From: Anderseniella sp963759095 | GTDB taxonomy: Bacteria > Pseudomonadota > Alphaproteobacteria > Rhizobiales > Aestuariivirgaceae | NCBI GenBank assembly: GCA_963759095.1 | Contig: CAVWYF010000009.1 | Location: 148,524-212,523 of the forward strand | Reading direction: 5' to 3' | DNA: 64,000 nt | Shown here: piece after piece, positions 9,659 through 18,951 of the stretch | Numbering within the stretch: position 1 is the stretch's first letter | How the letters are laid out: the number at the start of each line of letters is the position of its first letter | Notes under the pieces: generated by a model | What the model was told of the DNA's origin: nothing | Database searches by the model: none | What the model saw: the letters and a program-made list of their open reading frames with translations, nothing else | Position numbers and translations under genes: made by a program

Positions 9659-10801
9659 TTATCCCATCCGGCCGGGGTTCAAAATGCCATGCGGATCAAA
9701 GCGAGACCTGAGGCCGGCACTGATCTTCGCAAGTGGTGCCGGTTCCGGGTGGAACACACCGAGTTGTTTTGCAGTCGCGTCACTTGAGCGTATCAACGTC
9801 GCGTGCCCGTCAATCCCGTTCATGACGGCCCTGACATCACTGCCTTCCGGCACACAGGCCCACACCAGCCCGCCGCCCCAGTCAAACTGAAGCCGGGCGT
9901 CGTGACCCAGCAGATTTGTCAGTTTTTCCCCGTCAGACGGCTTCGCGGAAACCCGCCATATGTCGCCCTTGCCGGCGGCTACAGCTTCGGCATCGCGGAT
10001 CTGTTGCCACAACTTCTGAGACCTGGCTTGATCGGCTTCAATGCTCACATCACCAAAACCGGCGAGCAGTTCCTTTAACTTGCCGGAGCGATATTTGACG
10101 GAGCCTTCAAAGCCTTCAACACGAATACATGTACGCGCAGACTGCTGTGCACTGGCCGGCAGATGTGCTGCACCGTTGACATCATATGGCGCTGTAAGGG
10201 CCGCGCTCATCGCAGCACCAGCCTTTTCGTTGTCAAGGTCCTCGACGACGACTGTCGCGATTGCTTCCGGCATGGGCAGGACCTTGAAGGCGACTTCGGT
10301 GAGCACACCCAGCGTGCCGTGGCTGCCGGCCATCAGCTTGACCAGATCATAACCGGTGACGTTCTTCATCACCCGGCCGCCGTTCTTGATGATGGTGCCT
10401 TCACCATCCACAAAGCGCACGCCAATGAGCGAGTCGCGGCAGGCGCCTGCCTGGATGCGGCGCGGGCCGGAGATATTTGCCGCCACGACACCGCCGATGG
10501 TGGATTTGCCGTTCGTGCCATACAAGGCACGATGGTCCATCGGCTCAAACGGCAGTCTCTGGCCTTCCTTGGCAAGCGTCTTTTCAATTGTCTCGAGTGG
10601 CGTTCCGGCGGCAGCGACAATAGTCAGCGCACCTGGTTCATACAGGGCGATACCGTTCAGGCCGGTGGTATGAAGCAACTCGCCGGTCACACCGTGACCC
10701 AGCCCTGCCCTCGACCCGCCACCACGAATTTGCAGTCTCGTGCCTTTTGCCGCCGACGCCTTGATGGCGTCAGCCAGCTCCTGTTCCGATTTAGGTTTCA
10801 T
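9659..10801 (-). CDS. glcE: Glycolate oxidase FAD-binding subunit GlcE
   Basis: 380 residues from the ATG at 10801. The FAD_binding_4 (PCMH) domain occupies the first 180 residues, with IRGGGSRAGLG near residue 25 and the family motifs YGTNGKSTIGG and GRVMKNVTGYDLVKL. The shorter C-terminal half is typical of GlcE, which lacks the full substrate domain of GlcD. It pairs with GlcD as the second flavin subunit. The ATG overlaps the glcD stop as ATGA, indicating translational coupling; an in-frame start further upstream lies inside glcD and is rejected. Confidence 0.94.
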   Translation of the reverse strand: MKPKSEQELADAIKASAAKGTRLQIRGGGSRAGLGHGVTGELLHTTGLNGIALYEPGALTIVAAAGTPLETIEKTLAKEGQRLPFEPMDHRALYGTNGKSTIGGVVAANISGPRRIQAGACRDSLIGVRFVDGEGTIIKNGGRVMKNVTGYDLVKLMAGSHGTLGVLTEVAFKVLPMPEAIATVVVEDLDNEKAGAAMSAALTAPYDVNGAAHLPASAQQSARTCIRVEGFEGSVKYRSGKLKELLAGFGDVSIEADQARSQKLWQQIRDAEAVAAGKGDIWRVSAKPSDGEKLTNLLGHDARLQFDWGGGLVWACVPEGSDVRAVMNGIDGHATLIRSSDATAKQLGVFHPEPAPLAKISAGLRSRFDPHGILNPGRMG

Positions 10802-12234
10802 GCTGCCTCGCGCCGCGTCCTGGTGGTGATCAGCGGGAACACCTTGGCCGGATTGAGCAGCCATTTGGGATCAAACACATCCTTGACCCGCACCTGCGCT
10901 TCAAGATCGCCTTCATTGTACTGGGTCAGCATCAGGTCGCGTTTTTCCACACCCACGCCATGCTCGCCGGTCAGGCAACCACCCACTTCAACACACAGCT
11001 TCAGGATTTCCGCGCCCATCGCCTCGCAGGTTTCCAGATCGCCCGGCTTGTTGGCATCAAACAGTATGAGCGGATGCAGATTGCCGTCGCCGGCGTGGAA
11101 CACATTGGCGACGTCGAGACCATACTCCTTCGACAGCTCCTCCATGCGACGTAACACCAGAGGCAACTGGCTGACCGGGATGGTGCCGTCGAGGCAGATA
11201 TAGTCATTGATCTGGCCCATGGCGCCGAAAGCAGCCTTGCGGCCTTTCCATATCGCGGCGGATTCCTCCGCACTGGCGCTCTCGCGCAGTTCAGCCGGGT
11301 CATGCCGACGTGCGATGGCCTTGATCTTGTCAAGCTGCTCGACGATTTCGGCTTCCGAGCCTTCCACCTCAACGATCAGCAGAGCTTCCACATCCGGGTA
11401 GCCTGCATGGGCAAAATCTTCCGTTGCCCGAATACAGGGCCGGTCCATGAACTCGATGGCCACCGGCAGCACACCTGCCTTGATGATATCGGCCACGCAG
11501 GCACCAGCGACCTCCGAGCGGTCAAAGCCCAGCAGAACCGGCCTTGCTCCTTCAGGTTTTCTCAAAATACGCAGTGTCGCTTCCGTGACAATGCCAAGCT
11601 GGCCTTCCGACCCGCAGATGACACCGAGCAGATCATAGACGGCAGCATCAAGATGGGCACCGCCGATGTCGATGATTTCACCTTCCATGGTGACCATTCT
11701 GACGCCCATCAGATTGTTGGTGGTCACGCCGTATTTCAGGCAATGGGCACCACCGGAATTCATCGCAATATTGCCGGCGATGGCGCAGGCCAGTTGGCTG
11801 GACGGATCAGGCGCGTAGAAGAAGTCGTTTTCCTCAACCGCACCGGTCACCGACAGGTTGGTGCGCCCGGTCTGGACCCTGATGAAGCGATTGTCGTAGT
11901 CGGTTTCCAGCACCGCGTTCATGCGCGATACGCCGATGATGATGCTGTCTGCAGTGGGCAGCGATCCGCCGGCCAGAGATGTCCCTGCCCCGCGCGGCAC
12001 GACCGGCACACCTTCTTCATGACAGATCTTCAGGCATTCAGCGACTTCTTCCGTGGTGCCGGGCAGCACAACCGCCAGCGGCTGGCAGCGATAGGCGGTC
12101 AGCGCGTCACATTCATAGGCGCGGGTTTCATTGGGATCGGAAATCACTGCCTCACCGGGCAGCAGTTTTTCGAGCCTGGCGACAATGGATGCCTTGCGGT
12201 CCAGTACACTTTGATCCGGGATCGGCATTTCCAT
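10798..12234 (-). CDS. glcD: Glycolate oxidase catalytic subunit GlcD
   Basis: 478 residues with an FAD_binding_4 domain (VPRGAGTSLAGGSLP near residue 87; PSSQLACAIAGNIAMNSGG near 145) and an FAD-oxidase C-terminal domain with the NVFHAGDGNLHPLI metal/substrate motif and the LTGEHGVGVEK signature. It is the flavoprotein that oxidises glycolate (also D-lactate in some family members) to glyoxylate. First gene of glcDEF. A strong palindrome lies 84-108 bases upstream of its start and may be an operator. No glcC regulator is adjacent in this window. Confidence 0.95.
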   Translation of the reverse strand: MEMPIPDQSVLDRKASIVARLEKLLPGEAVISDPNETRAYECDALTAYRCQPLAVVLPGTTEEVAECLKICHEEGVPVVPRGAGTSLAGGSLPTADSIIIGVSRMNAVLETDYDNRFIRVQTGRTNLSVTGAVEENDFFYAPDPSSQLACAIAGNIAMNSGGAHCLKYGVTTNNLMGVRMVTMEGEIIDIGGAHLDAAVYDLLGVICGSEGQLGIVTEATLRILRKPEGARPVLLGFDRSEVAGACVADIIKAGVLPVAIEFMDRPCIRATEDFAHAGYPDVEALLIVEVEGSEAEIVEQLDKIKAIARRHDPAELRESASAEESAAIWKGRKAAFGAMGQINDYICLDGTIPVSQLPLVLRRMEELSKEYGLDVANVFHAGDGNLHPLILFDANKPGDLETCEAMGAEILKLCVEVGGCLTGEHGVGVEKRDLMLTQYNEGDLEAQVRVKDVFDPKWLLNPAKVFPLITTRTRREAA

Positions 12235-12317
12235 ATCAGGTCATCCTTCCTGCTCGTTCAACCAGCGCATCTGCGTGCAAACCTTTGAACGCAAGCCGGT
12301 TAAGAACGGGTCATTCA

Positions 12318-12342
12318 AATTGGTAAAATAATATTACCAATT
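12318..12342. promoter_or_regulatory. Palindromic candidate operator upstream of glcD
   Basis: A perfect inverted repeat, AATTGGTAA and TTACCAATT with seven bases (AATAATA) between the arms, lies in the glcD leader. The GGT...ACC half-sites recall operators of FadR-subfamily GntR regulators of 2-hydroxyacid oxidases, although the classical PdhR/LldR sites have a shorter centre. The sequence is AT-rich as expected for a promoter. Confidence 0.45.
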
Positions 12343-12415
12343 ATTATTCACCTTGGATACCCCTACTTTGGCTGAATATCAATCAAAAATCATAAACCTG
12401 ATCGCTTCTAAAGTG

Positions 12416-12458
12416 CTAGAGCAACTTTATGGGTTCAGTTGAACCCATGTCGCTCTAG
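12416..12458. terminator. Hairpin repeat between the TRAP permease and glcD
   Basis: Nested inverted repeat: ATGGGTTCA (12429-12437) pairs with TGAACCCAT (12440-12448), enclosed by CTAGAGC and GCTCTAG. The centre GGTTCAGTTGAACC resembles the hairpin at 61581-61616, so this is a dispersed intergenic repeat that could act as a transcription terminator for the leftward hut/TRAP unit. There is no long T-tract. Confidence 0.5.
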
Positions 12459-12476
12459 TGTCGAATGCACCGGATT

Positions 12477-14048
12477 TCAGCGCCCGAACATGACCGCAGG
12501 CAGCCAGGTCGCGATACCCGGCAGCAGCCAGATTAGCGAGACCCCAATGGCCTGCAGCGCGATAAACGGGATCACGCCGCGATAGATATCGCCGGTGGTT
12601 ATCTCCGGTGGGGCTGCACCGCGCAGATAGAACAGGGAAAAGCCGAACGGCGGCGTCAGGAAGCTGGTTTGCAAGTTGATGGCAATCAGCACGGCGAGCC
12701 AGATCGGATCATGGCCCATGACAATCAGCGCGGGAACCACGATCGGCAGCAGGATGACCGATATCTCGACAAAATCGAGAATGAAGCCGAGCAGGAAGAT
12801 CAACACCATGACGAAAATGAGGGCGCCGGTGGCACCGCCCGGCATGGCTTCCACCAGGTGTTCGATGCGCTTGTCACCGCCGAGCCCGCGAAACACCAGC
12901 GAGAAAATACTGGCCCCTATAATGGTGCCGAAGATCATCGAACTGACGCTCATGGTGCGCGTATTGATCACACCGAGATACCCTTCGCGCGCGGCATGAC
13001 GAATGGCGCGCCAGATACCCCAGGCCACTACCGCTACCAGGCCAGCTCCCACAACCGCCAACATCCACACGCCCCAATCGGCATCTGAACGCTGCAGGCG
13101 TATGGAGGTTGATGACGCCAGCACAACAATACCGGCAAGTGCTGCAATGGCCAGCAGGCTTGCCCCGCGACCGCCCTCATCGCGGCGATAGGTTGCCAGC
13201 AACAATGCGCCGACCGCGCCGACGCTGGCCGCTTCGGTCGGCGTTGCAACCCCTCCGACAATCGATCCCAGCACGGCGACAATCAGGAAGATCGGCGGCA
13301 GCAGCACCCGCAGCAACTGCTTCGTGCTGACCGGTTCTGCCGCCTCACGAGGCATGGCAGGCGCGCGCTCAGGCCTCAGCCAGGCCAGTGCAAGTATGTA
13401 AACAATGTACAGCATAACCAGCACGAAGCCCGGTAGCAGAGCAGCCGAAAAGGTCTGGCCGACGCTGATGGTTTCAACCGAGAACTTGCCCTGTTCAAAC
13501 TGTGCCTGCTGGTAGGCAGACGACATCACCTCAGACAGGATGATCAGCAGCGTCGACGGCGGGATGATCTGGCCCAGCGTCCCGGCGGTGCATACGGTTC
13601 CCGCGGCCAGGCGTTTTGAGTAGCCGTTGCGCAGCATGGCCGGCAAGGCGATCAGGGCCATGGTGATGACGGTTGCCCCGACGATGCCTGTCGACGCGGC
13701 CAGCAGCGTGCCGACCAGCACCACGGATACCGCCAGACCGCCACGTCTGGTGCCAAACAGCCTGCCCATTTCCTCCAGCAGTTCTTCCGCCAACCGACTT
13801 CGTTCCAGCACTAGCCCCATGAACACAAAAAGCGGAATGGCAATCAGCACCTGGTTGGTCATGATGCCAAACAGCCGTTGCGACAGCGCACCCAGCAGGG
13901 CGGTATCAAATGCCCCGAGCATGGCGCCAATGCCGGCAAAGATCGTCGCCACACCCGCCAGTGTAAATGTCACCGGATAGCCGCGCAAAAGCGCTGCCGC
14001 CAGAACAACGAACATTGCAATATCTAGATTGTCTGAAATGAAGTTCAT
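12477..14048 (-). CDS. TRAP transporter large permease subunit (DctM family)
   Basis: 523 residues from the ATG at 14048, which overlaps the small-subunit stop as ATGA. It is a polytopic inner-membrane protein with more than a dozen hydrophobic segments and the TRAP large-subunit signatures GTLGQIIPPSTLLIILSE and LTPPFGFSLFYLRG. A Pro/Glu/Arg-rich cytoplasmic loop and extra segments near residues 260-380 make it longer than the 425-residue standard, as in the TakP-type subgroup. It carries out sodium- or proton-driven import together with DctQ and the binding protein. Third TRAP gene in line, downstream of hutU. Confidence 0.9.
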   Translation of the reverse strand: MNFISDNLDIAMFVVLAAALLRGYPVTFTLAGVATIFAGIGAMLGAFDTALLGALSQRLFGIMTNQVLIAIPLFVFMGLVLERSRLAEELLEEMGRLFGTRRGGLAVSVVLVGTLLAASTGIVGATVITMALIALPAMLRNGYSKRLAAGTVCTAGTLGQIIPPSTLLIILSEVMSSAYQQAQFEQGKFSVETISVGQTFSAALLPGFVLVMLYIVYILALAWLRPERAPAMPREAAEPVSTKQLLRVLLPPIFLIVAVLGSIVGGVATPTEAASVGAVGALLLATYRRDEGGRGASLLAIAALAGIVVLASSTSIRLQRSDADWGVWMLAVVGAGLVAVVAWGIWRAIRHAAREGYLGVINTRTMSVSSMIFGTIIGASIFSLVFRGLGGDKRIEHLVEAMPGGATGALIFVMVLIFLLGFILDFVEISVILLPIVVPALIVMGHDPIWLAVLIAINLQTSFLTPPFGFSLFYLRGAAPPEITTGDIYRGVIPFIALQAIGVSLIWLLPGIATWLPAVMFGR

Positions 14049-14548
14049 TCCCGGCGCTCCAGCCGGGCCAGGTCCCGCAACAGACACGCGACACCCTGTA
14101 TCAGCAACAACAGGCAAAATGCCGGGATCAGGCTTTTGAGCAGAAACGAAGCCGGAATGCCGCCAACCGAAATGGCGCCTTCGAGAATGGATACGCTGTT
14201 GCGCACATAGGGCCAGCTTACCCAAACAATGAGCACAAGCGACGGGATCAGCAGCAACAGGGCACCGGCGGCATTGACACGGGCGCGGCCCTTTTTATCG
14301 CGGCGGCTATAGAAAATATCCACACGAACATGCTCATCCACCAGTAGCGTGTAGCCTGCACCCAGCATGAACAATGCCGCGTGCATGTATAAAACCCCTT
14401 CGCCCAGAAACACGAAGGAGACCCCGAACAGGTACCGCATCACGACGATGGCGAACTGCAGAAGCACCATCGCCAACGCCAGCCAGCGCACAGTCAGCCC
14501 GCACCAGCGGTTGACCGCATCCAGCCGCTCAGCCCAGTCCCTCATCAT
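14045..14548 (-). CDS. TRAP transporter small permease subunit (DctQ family)
   Basis: 167 residues with four predicted transmembrane helices and the DctQ features RYLFGVSFVFLGE near residue 40 and the VDEHVRVDIFYSR loop near 70. It forms the membrane complex with the large subunit. Either of two adjacent ATG codons (14548 or 14545) can be the start. It lies 63 bases after the binding-protein gene and overlaps the large-subunit gene by four bases, so the three TRAP genes form one unit. Confidence 0.9.
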   Translation of the reverse strand: MMRDWAERLDAVNRWCGLTVRWLALAMVLLQFAIVVMRYLFGVSFVFLGEGVLYMHAALFMLGAGYTLLVDEHVRVDIFYSRRDKKGRARVNAAGALLLLIPSLVLIVWVSWPYVRNSVSILEGAISVGGIPASFLLKSLIPAFCLLLLIQGVACLLRDLARLERRE

Positions 14549-14611
14549 GAAACGACAGCCTTCAAAGATTGCAGGCCGGTCCCAACTTGGAACCGGCCGC
14601 GAATGTTGTCA

Positions 14612-15706
14612 TCACCCACCGTACTTGTAGTCCAGGGCGCGGGCGTTCATCTGGCCGTTGTCGGCATAGACCATGTAGTCGGATATGGACGTGCGATAGG
14701 CAAGGAAGCTCTCGGTGATTTTCTTGACCAGTTCATCCTCGTCATTGCGCAAATCATCGATCACTTCACCGGCGGCATTGCCCATGGCCTTGATGACCTC
14801 TTCCGGCAGCATCTTCACCTGGACACCGTGTTCGGCCACCATCTGCTTCAGGGCCGCGGCATGCTTGGTGGTGTACTCGGTCCACACTGGATTGTAGAGC
14901 GATTCACAGGCAAAGCTGACCGCCTGCTTGAGATCATCCGGCAGGCCGTCATAGGCTGCCTTGTTGAAGCCGCACTCTTCCGCAGATGACGGTTCGCCCA
15001 CGCCCGGCCAGTAATAGTTCTTGGCTATCTGGTAGAAGCCGAGGGCGGAATCGGTCCACGGGCCGATGAATTCACCGGCATCGATGGTGCCGGACTGCAG
15101 CGCCTGGAACATGTCGCGCCCGCCCATGGCCTGAACCGCCATGCCCAGCTTGGAGCACATCTCCGACGCCAGGCCGGTGGTGCGGTAGCGCAGGCCTTTC
15201 AGATCATCCACCGACTTGATTTCATTGCGGAACCAGCCTGCCCACTGCGGGCCGGAATTGCCGCACAGGAACGGCTTCAGGTTGAAGCGGGCATACATTT
15301 CGTCATAAAGCGCCTGGCCGCCACCATGGTTGAGCCAGCCCACCTGTTCATCTGCCCTGAGGCCGAACGGCTGCGATCCGAACAGCAGAATGCCCTTGGA
15401 CTTCGAGCCCCAATAGGCCGGTACTGCATGATAAAGCTCGGCCGTGCCTTCAGACACAGCGTCGAACACGCCACGGCCGGGCACCAGTTCACCGGCAGCA
15501 TAAAGCTCCACTTCAATGCGTCCGCCGGAAGCTGCGGTAATGCGATCGGCCAGCATCTGGGCCGCAACACCGGGTCCCGGCAGGTTTTTCGGCCACGCCG
15601 TAACCATCTTCCACTTGCGCTTGTCCTGGGCAATTGCCGGTGTAGCAAGTGCGGCAGTGGCCACGGCCCCGACAGCGCCTTTCTTGATGAAGTCACGTCT
15701 TTTCAT
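14612..15706 (-). CDS. TRAP transporter solute-binding protein (DctP family, TakP-like)
   Basis: 364 residues. The N-terminus MKRRDFIKKGAVGAVATAA is a twin-arginine signal (RRDFIKK) ending at AIAQ. The mature part has the TakP-like features KMVTAWPKNLPGPG, ELYHAVPAYWGSKSKG, LRYRTTGLASEM and GEFIGPWTDSALGFYQIA. TakP-type proteins bind 2-oxo or other monocarboxylates. The gene starts 22 bases after hutU, so it is probably transcribed from the hut promoter. By context the ligand may be urocanate, histidine-derived imidazole acids or a 2-oxo acid; this is inference. ATG 15706 is preferred over 15727 because the Tat motif then starts at residue 3. Confidence 0.9.
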   Translation of the reverse strand: MKRRDFIKKGAVGAVATAALATPAIAQDKRKWKMVTAWPKNLPGPGVAAQMLADRITAASGGRIEVELYAAGELVPGRGVFDAVSEGTAELYHAVPAYWGSKSKGILLFGSQPFGLRADEQVGWLNHGGGQALYDEMYARFNLKPFLCGNSGPQWAGWFRNEIKSVDDLKGLRYRTTGLASEMCSKLGMAVQAMGGRDMFQALQSGTIDAGEFIGPWTDSALGFYQIAKNYYWPGVGEPSSAEECGFNKAAYDGLPDDLKQAVSFACESLYNPVWTEYTTKHAAALKQMVAEHGVQVKMLPEEVIKAMGNAAGEVIDDLRNDEDELVKKITESFLAYRTSISDYMVYADNGQMNARALDYKYGG

Positions 15707-15728
15707 TTTGGTTCTCCTCTTTTCCAAC

Positions 15729-17405
15729 TCACTTGTCCAGAATTCCCGGCAGGTTCAGCCCGTGCTCGCGGGCACACTCGATTGCCGTTTCATAGCCTGC
15801 ATCGGCATGGCGCATGACGCCAGTGGCCGGATCATTCCATAAAACGCGCCCGATGCGCCTGGCCGCATCATCGGTTCCGTCGCAACAGATTACCATGCCG
15901 GAATGCTGCGAATAGCCCATGCCGACACCGCCACCATGATGCAGCGATACCCAGGTGGCACCCGATGCGCAATTGAGCAGGGCATTGAGCAGCGGCCAGT
16001 CCGACACGGCGTCGGAGCCGTCCTTCATGGCCTCGGTCTCGCGATTGGGCGAAGCGACCGACCCTGAATCCAGATGATCACGCCCGATGACCACCGGCGC
16101 TTTCAGTTCGCCAGTCCTGACCATTTCATTGAATGCCAGCCCCAGGCGGTGGCGCTGGCCCAGCCCGACCCAGCAGATGCGCGCAGGCAGGCCCTGGAAC
16201 GCAATGCGGTCGCGCGCCATGTCGAGCCAGCTGTGCAGGTGCTGATCATCCGGGATCAGTTCCTTGACCTTGGCATCGGTCCTGTAAATGTCTTCCGGAT
16301 CGCCCGACAGCGCGCACCATCTGAACGGGCCAATGCCCTTGCAGAACAAGGGCCTAATGTAGGCAGGCACGAAGCCGGGAAAGGCGAAGGCGTTTTCCAG
16401 GCCCTCATCCTTGGCCACCTGGCGGATATTGTTGCCGTAATCAAGCGTCGGCACACCAGCGTTCCAGAAGTCCACCATGGCCGCCACCTGCACTTTCATC
16501 GAGGCGCGCGCCGCCTTCTCGACCGATGCCGGATCACTTTCACGCTTGTCGCGCCACTGAGCCATGGTCCAGCCCTGCGGCAGGTAGCCATTGATCGGAT
16601 CATGAGCCGAGGTCTGGTCGGTTACGATATCGGGCTTGACCCCGCGCGCCACCAGTTCGGGAAACACGTCGGCTGCATTGCCGAGAAGACCGACAGATTT
16701 GGCTTCTCCGGCCTTTGTCCAGCGCTCGATCATGTCGAGAGCCTCATCCAGTGTCTGCGCCTTTTCATCGACATACCTGGTGCGCTGGCGGAAATCGATG
16801 CGGGTCTCGTCACATTCAACCGCCAGGCAGCATGCCCCTGCCATGACGGCGGCCAGCGGTTGCGCGCCACCCATGCCGCCAAGGCCGCCGGTCAGTATCC
16901 ACCTGCCGGTCAGATCGCCGTCGTAATGCTGGCGGCCGGCCTCGGCAAACGTCTCATAGGTGCCCTGCACAATGCCCTGTGTCCCGATATAGATCCACGA
17001 GCCTGCCGTCATCTGGCCGTACATCATCAGGCCCTTGCGGTCGAGCTCGTTGAAGTGCTTCCAGTTGGCCCACTCCGGCACCAGGTTGGAATTGGCGATC
17101 AGAACCCGTGGGGCATCAGTATGGGTCTTGAACACGCCCACCGGCTTGCCGGACTGCACCAGCAGGGTTTCATCGTCTTCCAGGGTTTTCAGCGAGGCAA
17201 CTATGCGGTCGAAATCCTGCCAGGTGCGCGCTGCCCGGCCAATACCGCCATAGACCACCAGTTCATGCGGGTTTTCGGCCACATCCGGGTGCAGATTGTT
17301 CATCAGCATCCGCATCGGGGCTTCGGTCAACCAGGACTTGGCGGTGATGTCGGTGCCGGTGTCGGGATACACATCACGCAGGTTGTGGCGCGGGTTGGTG
17401 GTCAT
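15729..17405 (-). CDS. hutU: Urocanate hydratase HutU
   Basis: 558 residues, the standard length. It converts urocanate to 4-imidazolone-5-propanoate using tightly bound NAD as an electrophile. Diagnostic segments include the N-terminal LMNNLHPDVAENPHELVVYGG, the NAD-binding GGLGGMGGAQPLAAVMAGA, and FCKGIGPFRWCALSGDPEDI around the catalytic Cys. It starts four bases after the hutH stop. Second catabolic step of the histidine pathway encoded here, with all enzymes from hutH to hutF present. Confidence 0.97.
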   Translation of the reverse strand: MTTNPRHNLRDVYPDTGTDITAKSWLTEAPMRMLMNNLHPDVAENPHELVVYGGIGRAARTWQDFDRIVASLKTLEDDETLLVQSGKPVGVFKTHTDAPRVLIANSNLVPEWANWKHFNELDRKGLMMYGQMTAGSWIYIGTQGIVQGTYETFAEAGRQHYDGDLTGRWILTGGLGGMGGAQPLAAVMAGACCLAVECDETRIDFRQRTRYVDEKAQTLDEALDMIERWTKAGEAKSVGLLGNAADVFPELVARGVKPDIVTDQTSAHDPINGYLPQGWTMAQWRDKRESDPASVEKAARASMKVQVAAMVDFWNAGVPTLDYGNNIRQVAKDEGLENAFAFPGFVPAYIRPLFCKGIGPFRWCALSGDPEDIYRTDAKVKELIPDDQHLHSWLDMARDRIAFQGLPARICWVGLGQRHRLGLAFNEMVRTGELKAPVVIGRDHLDSGSVASPNRETEAMKDGSDAVSDWPLLNALLNCASGATWVSLHHGGGVGMGYSQHSGMVICCDGTDDAARRIGRVLWNDPATGVMRHADAGYETAIECAREHGLNLPGILDK

Positions 17406-17409
17406 GGCG

Positions 17410-18951
17410 TCAATCCTTCCAGTCAATCAGTTGTTCGCTGCCGGCAGCCGGTGACATGTCGCCGCCGGTCACCAGATCCGCTGCCAGTTTCAGTTCAGGC
17501 GCCATGAAACGGTCATTACCCAGCGATGGCACGTCCTGGCGCAGTCGTGCCAGGACGGCTTGCAGTTTAGGGCTGGTCTTCAATGGCGCCCGGCATTCCA
17601 CGCCTTGCGCGGCACACAGCAGTTCAACCCCGATGATGTTCGACAGGTTGGCATTCATCTGCATCAGTCGGCGGGCGCCATGGGCTGCCATGGATACATG
17701 ATCTTCCTGGTTGGCGCTGGTCGGGGTGGAGTCGGTTGAACACGGGTTGGCGAGATGCTTGTTCTCACTCATCAAGGCGGCCGTGGTGACTTCGGCAATC
17801 ATGTAGCCGGAATTCAATCCGGGATCAGGGGTCAGGAACGGCGGCAAATCAAAGCTCAGGGTCGGGTCGACCATAACGGCTGTGCGGCGTTGCGAGATGG
17901 AGCCGATTTCGGCGATGGCCAGCGCCATCTGGTCCGCCGCAAAGGCCACCGGCTCTGCATGAAAGTTGCCGCCTGACACAATCAGGCCGGCGTCTGCCAG
18001 CACCAGCGGATTGTCGGTTACCGCATTTGCCTCGATTTCCAGTGTGCGGCCCGCCTGGCGCAACAGGTCTATGGCAGCACCGGTGACCTGTGGCTGACAA
18101 CGAATACAGTATGGGTCCTGCACGCGGATATCGCCGTCGCGATGACTTTCGCGGATTTCCGAGCCCTGCATCAGGTCGCGAATGGCGGCAGCCACGTCAA
18201 TCTGGCCGCGATGGCCGCGCAACGCGTGGATTTCCGGCTGCAACGGCGCGGTTGAGCCCATGACGGCGTCGGTGCTGAGCGCCGAAGCCACAATGGCAGC
18301 TTCAGCATTGCGCTGGGCGTCGAAATATCCAGCCAGCGCAAAGGCAGTTGAAAACTGGGTGCCGTTTATCAGCGCCAGGCCCTCCTTGGCCCCAAGCACA
18401 ATCGGTTTGAGACCGGCTTTGCTGAGGGCTTCGGCGGCAGGCATTGTTGCGCCATCCAGTTCGGCCTGCCCCTCACCCAACATCGCCGCTGCCATATGGG
18501 CCAACGGTGCCAGGTCGCCGGAAGCACCGACCGAGCCTTGTGCCGGGACAATTGGCGTTACCCCCTTGGACAGCATATCCTGCAGTTGTTCTATCACCAG
18601 CCAGCGCACACCGGAGGCGCCACGGCCTAGAGACAGCAGTTTCAGTGCCATCATCAGACGGGCTATTGCGGTCGGGGTTGGGTCTCCAACGCCGGAGCAG
18701 TGCGACAATATCAGATTGCGCTGCAGGGTTTCGGTGTCCTGCGGTTTGATTTTCACCGATGCCAGCTTGCCGAAGCCGGTATTGACTCCATACACCGCCT
18801 CCGTGCCCTGCGCGGCGCGGGCGACTTGGGCGGCAGCAGCATCCACACCGGCGCGGGCGCTGTCATCCAGCACTGCTGATGCACCCGACCGATACAATTG
18901 CTCCAACTGTCGGAGACTGGTGTTTCCCGGCTGCAAGGTAAGGTTGGTCAT
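17410..18951 (-). CDS. hutH: Histidine ammonia-lyase HutH
   Basis: 513 residues. It deaminates L-histidine to trans-urocanate and ammonia. The Ala-Ser-Gly triad that cyclises into the MIO prosthetic group is visible in GSVGASGDLAPLAHMAAAM near residue 145. Other family segments are YGVNTGFGKLASVKI and KEGLALINGTQFSTAFAL. The ATG at 18951 overlaps the hutI stop (ATGA), showing coupling with hutI upstream. Upstream in-frame codons lie within hutI and are rejected. Confidence 0.97.
   Translation of the reverse strand: MTNLTLQPGNTSLRQLEQLYRSGASAVLDDSARAGVDAAAAQVARAAQGTEAVYGVNTGFGKLASVKIKPQDTETLQRNLILSHCSGVGDPTPTAIARLMMALKLLSLGRGASGVRWLVIEQLQDMLSKGVTPIVPAQGSVGASGDLAPLAHMAAAMLGEGQAELDGATMPAAEALSKAGLKPIVLGAKEGLALINGTQFSTAFALAGYFDAQRNAEAAIVASALSTDAVMGSTAPLQPEIHALRGHRGQIDVAAAIRDLMQGSEIRESHRDGDIRVQDPYCIRCQPQVTGAAIDLLRQAGRTLEIEANAVTDNPLVLADAGLIVSGGNFHAEPVAFAADQMALAIAEIGSISQRRTAVMVDPTLSFDLPPFLTPDPGLNSGYMIAEVTTAALMSENKHLANPCSTDSTPTSANQEDHVSMAAHGARRLMQMNANLSNIIGVELLCAAQGVECRAPLKTSPKLQAVLARLRQDVPSLGNDRFMAPELKLAADLVTGGDMSPAAGSEQLIDWKD

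Noticed and set aside
10163..12288. Two long plus-strand frames opposite glcE and glcD
   Set aside because: High-GC antisense shadows; glcD and glcE have complete family motifs on the minus strand.
16074..17507. Plus-strand frame of about 477 codons
   Set aside because: Antisense shadow of hutU, which is clearly the real gene.
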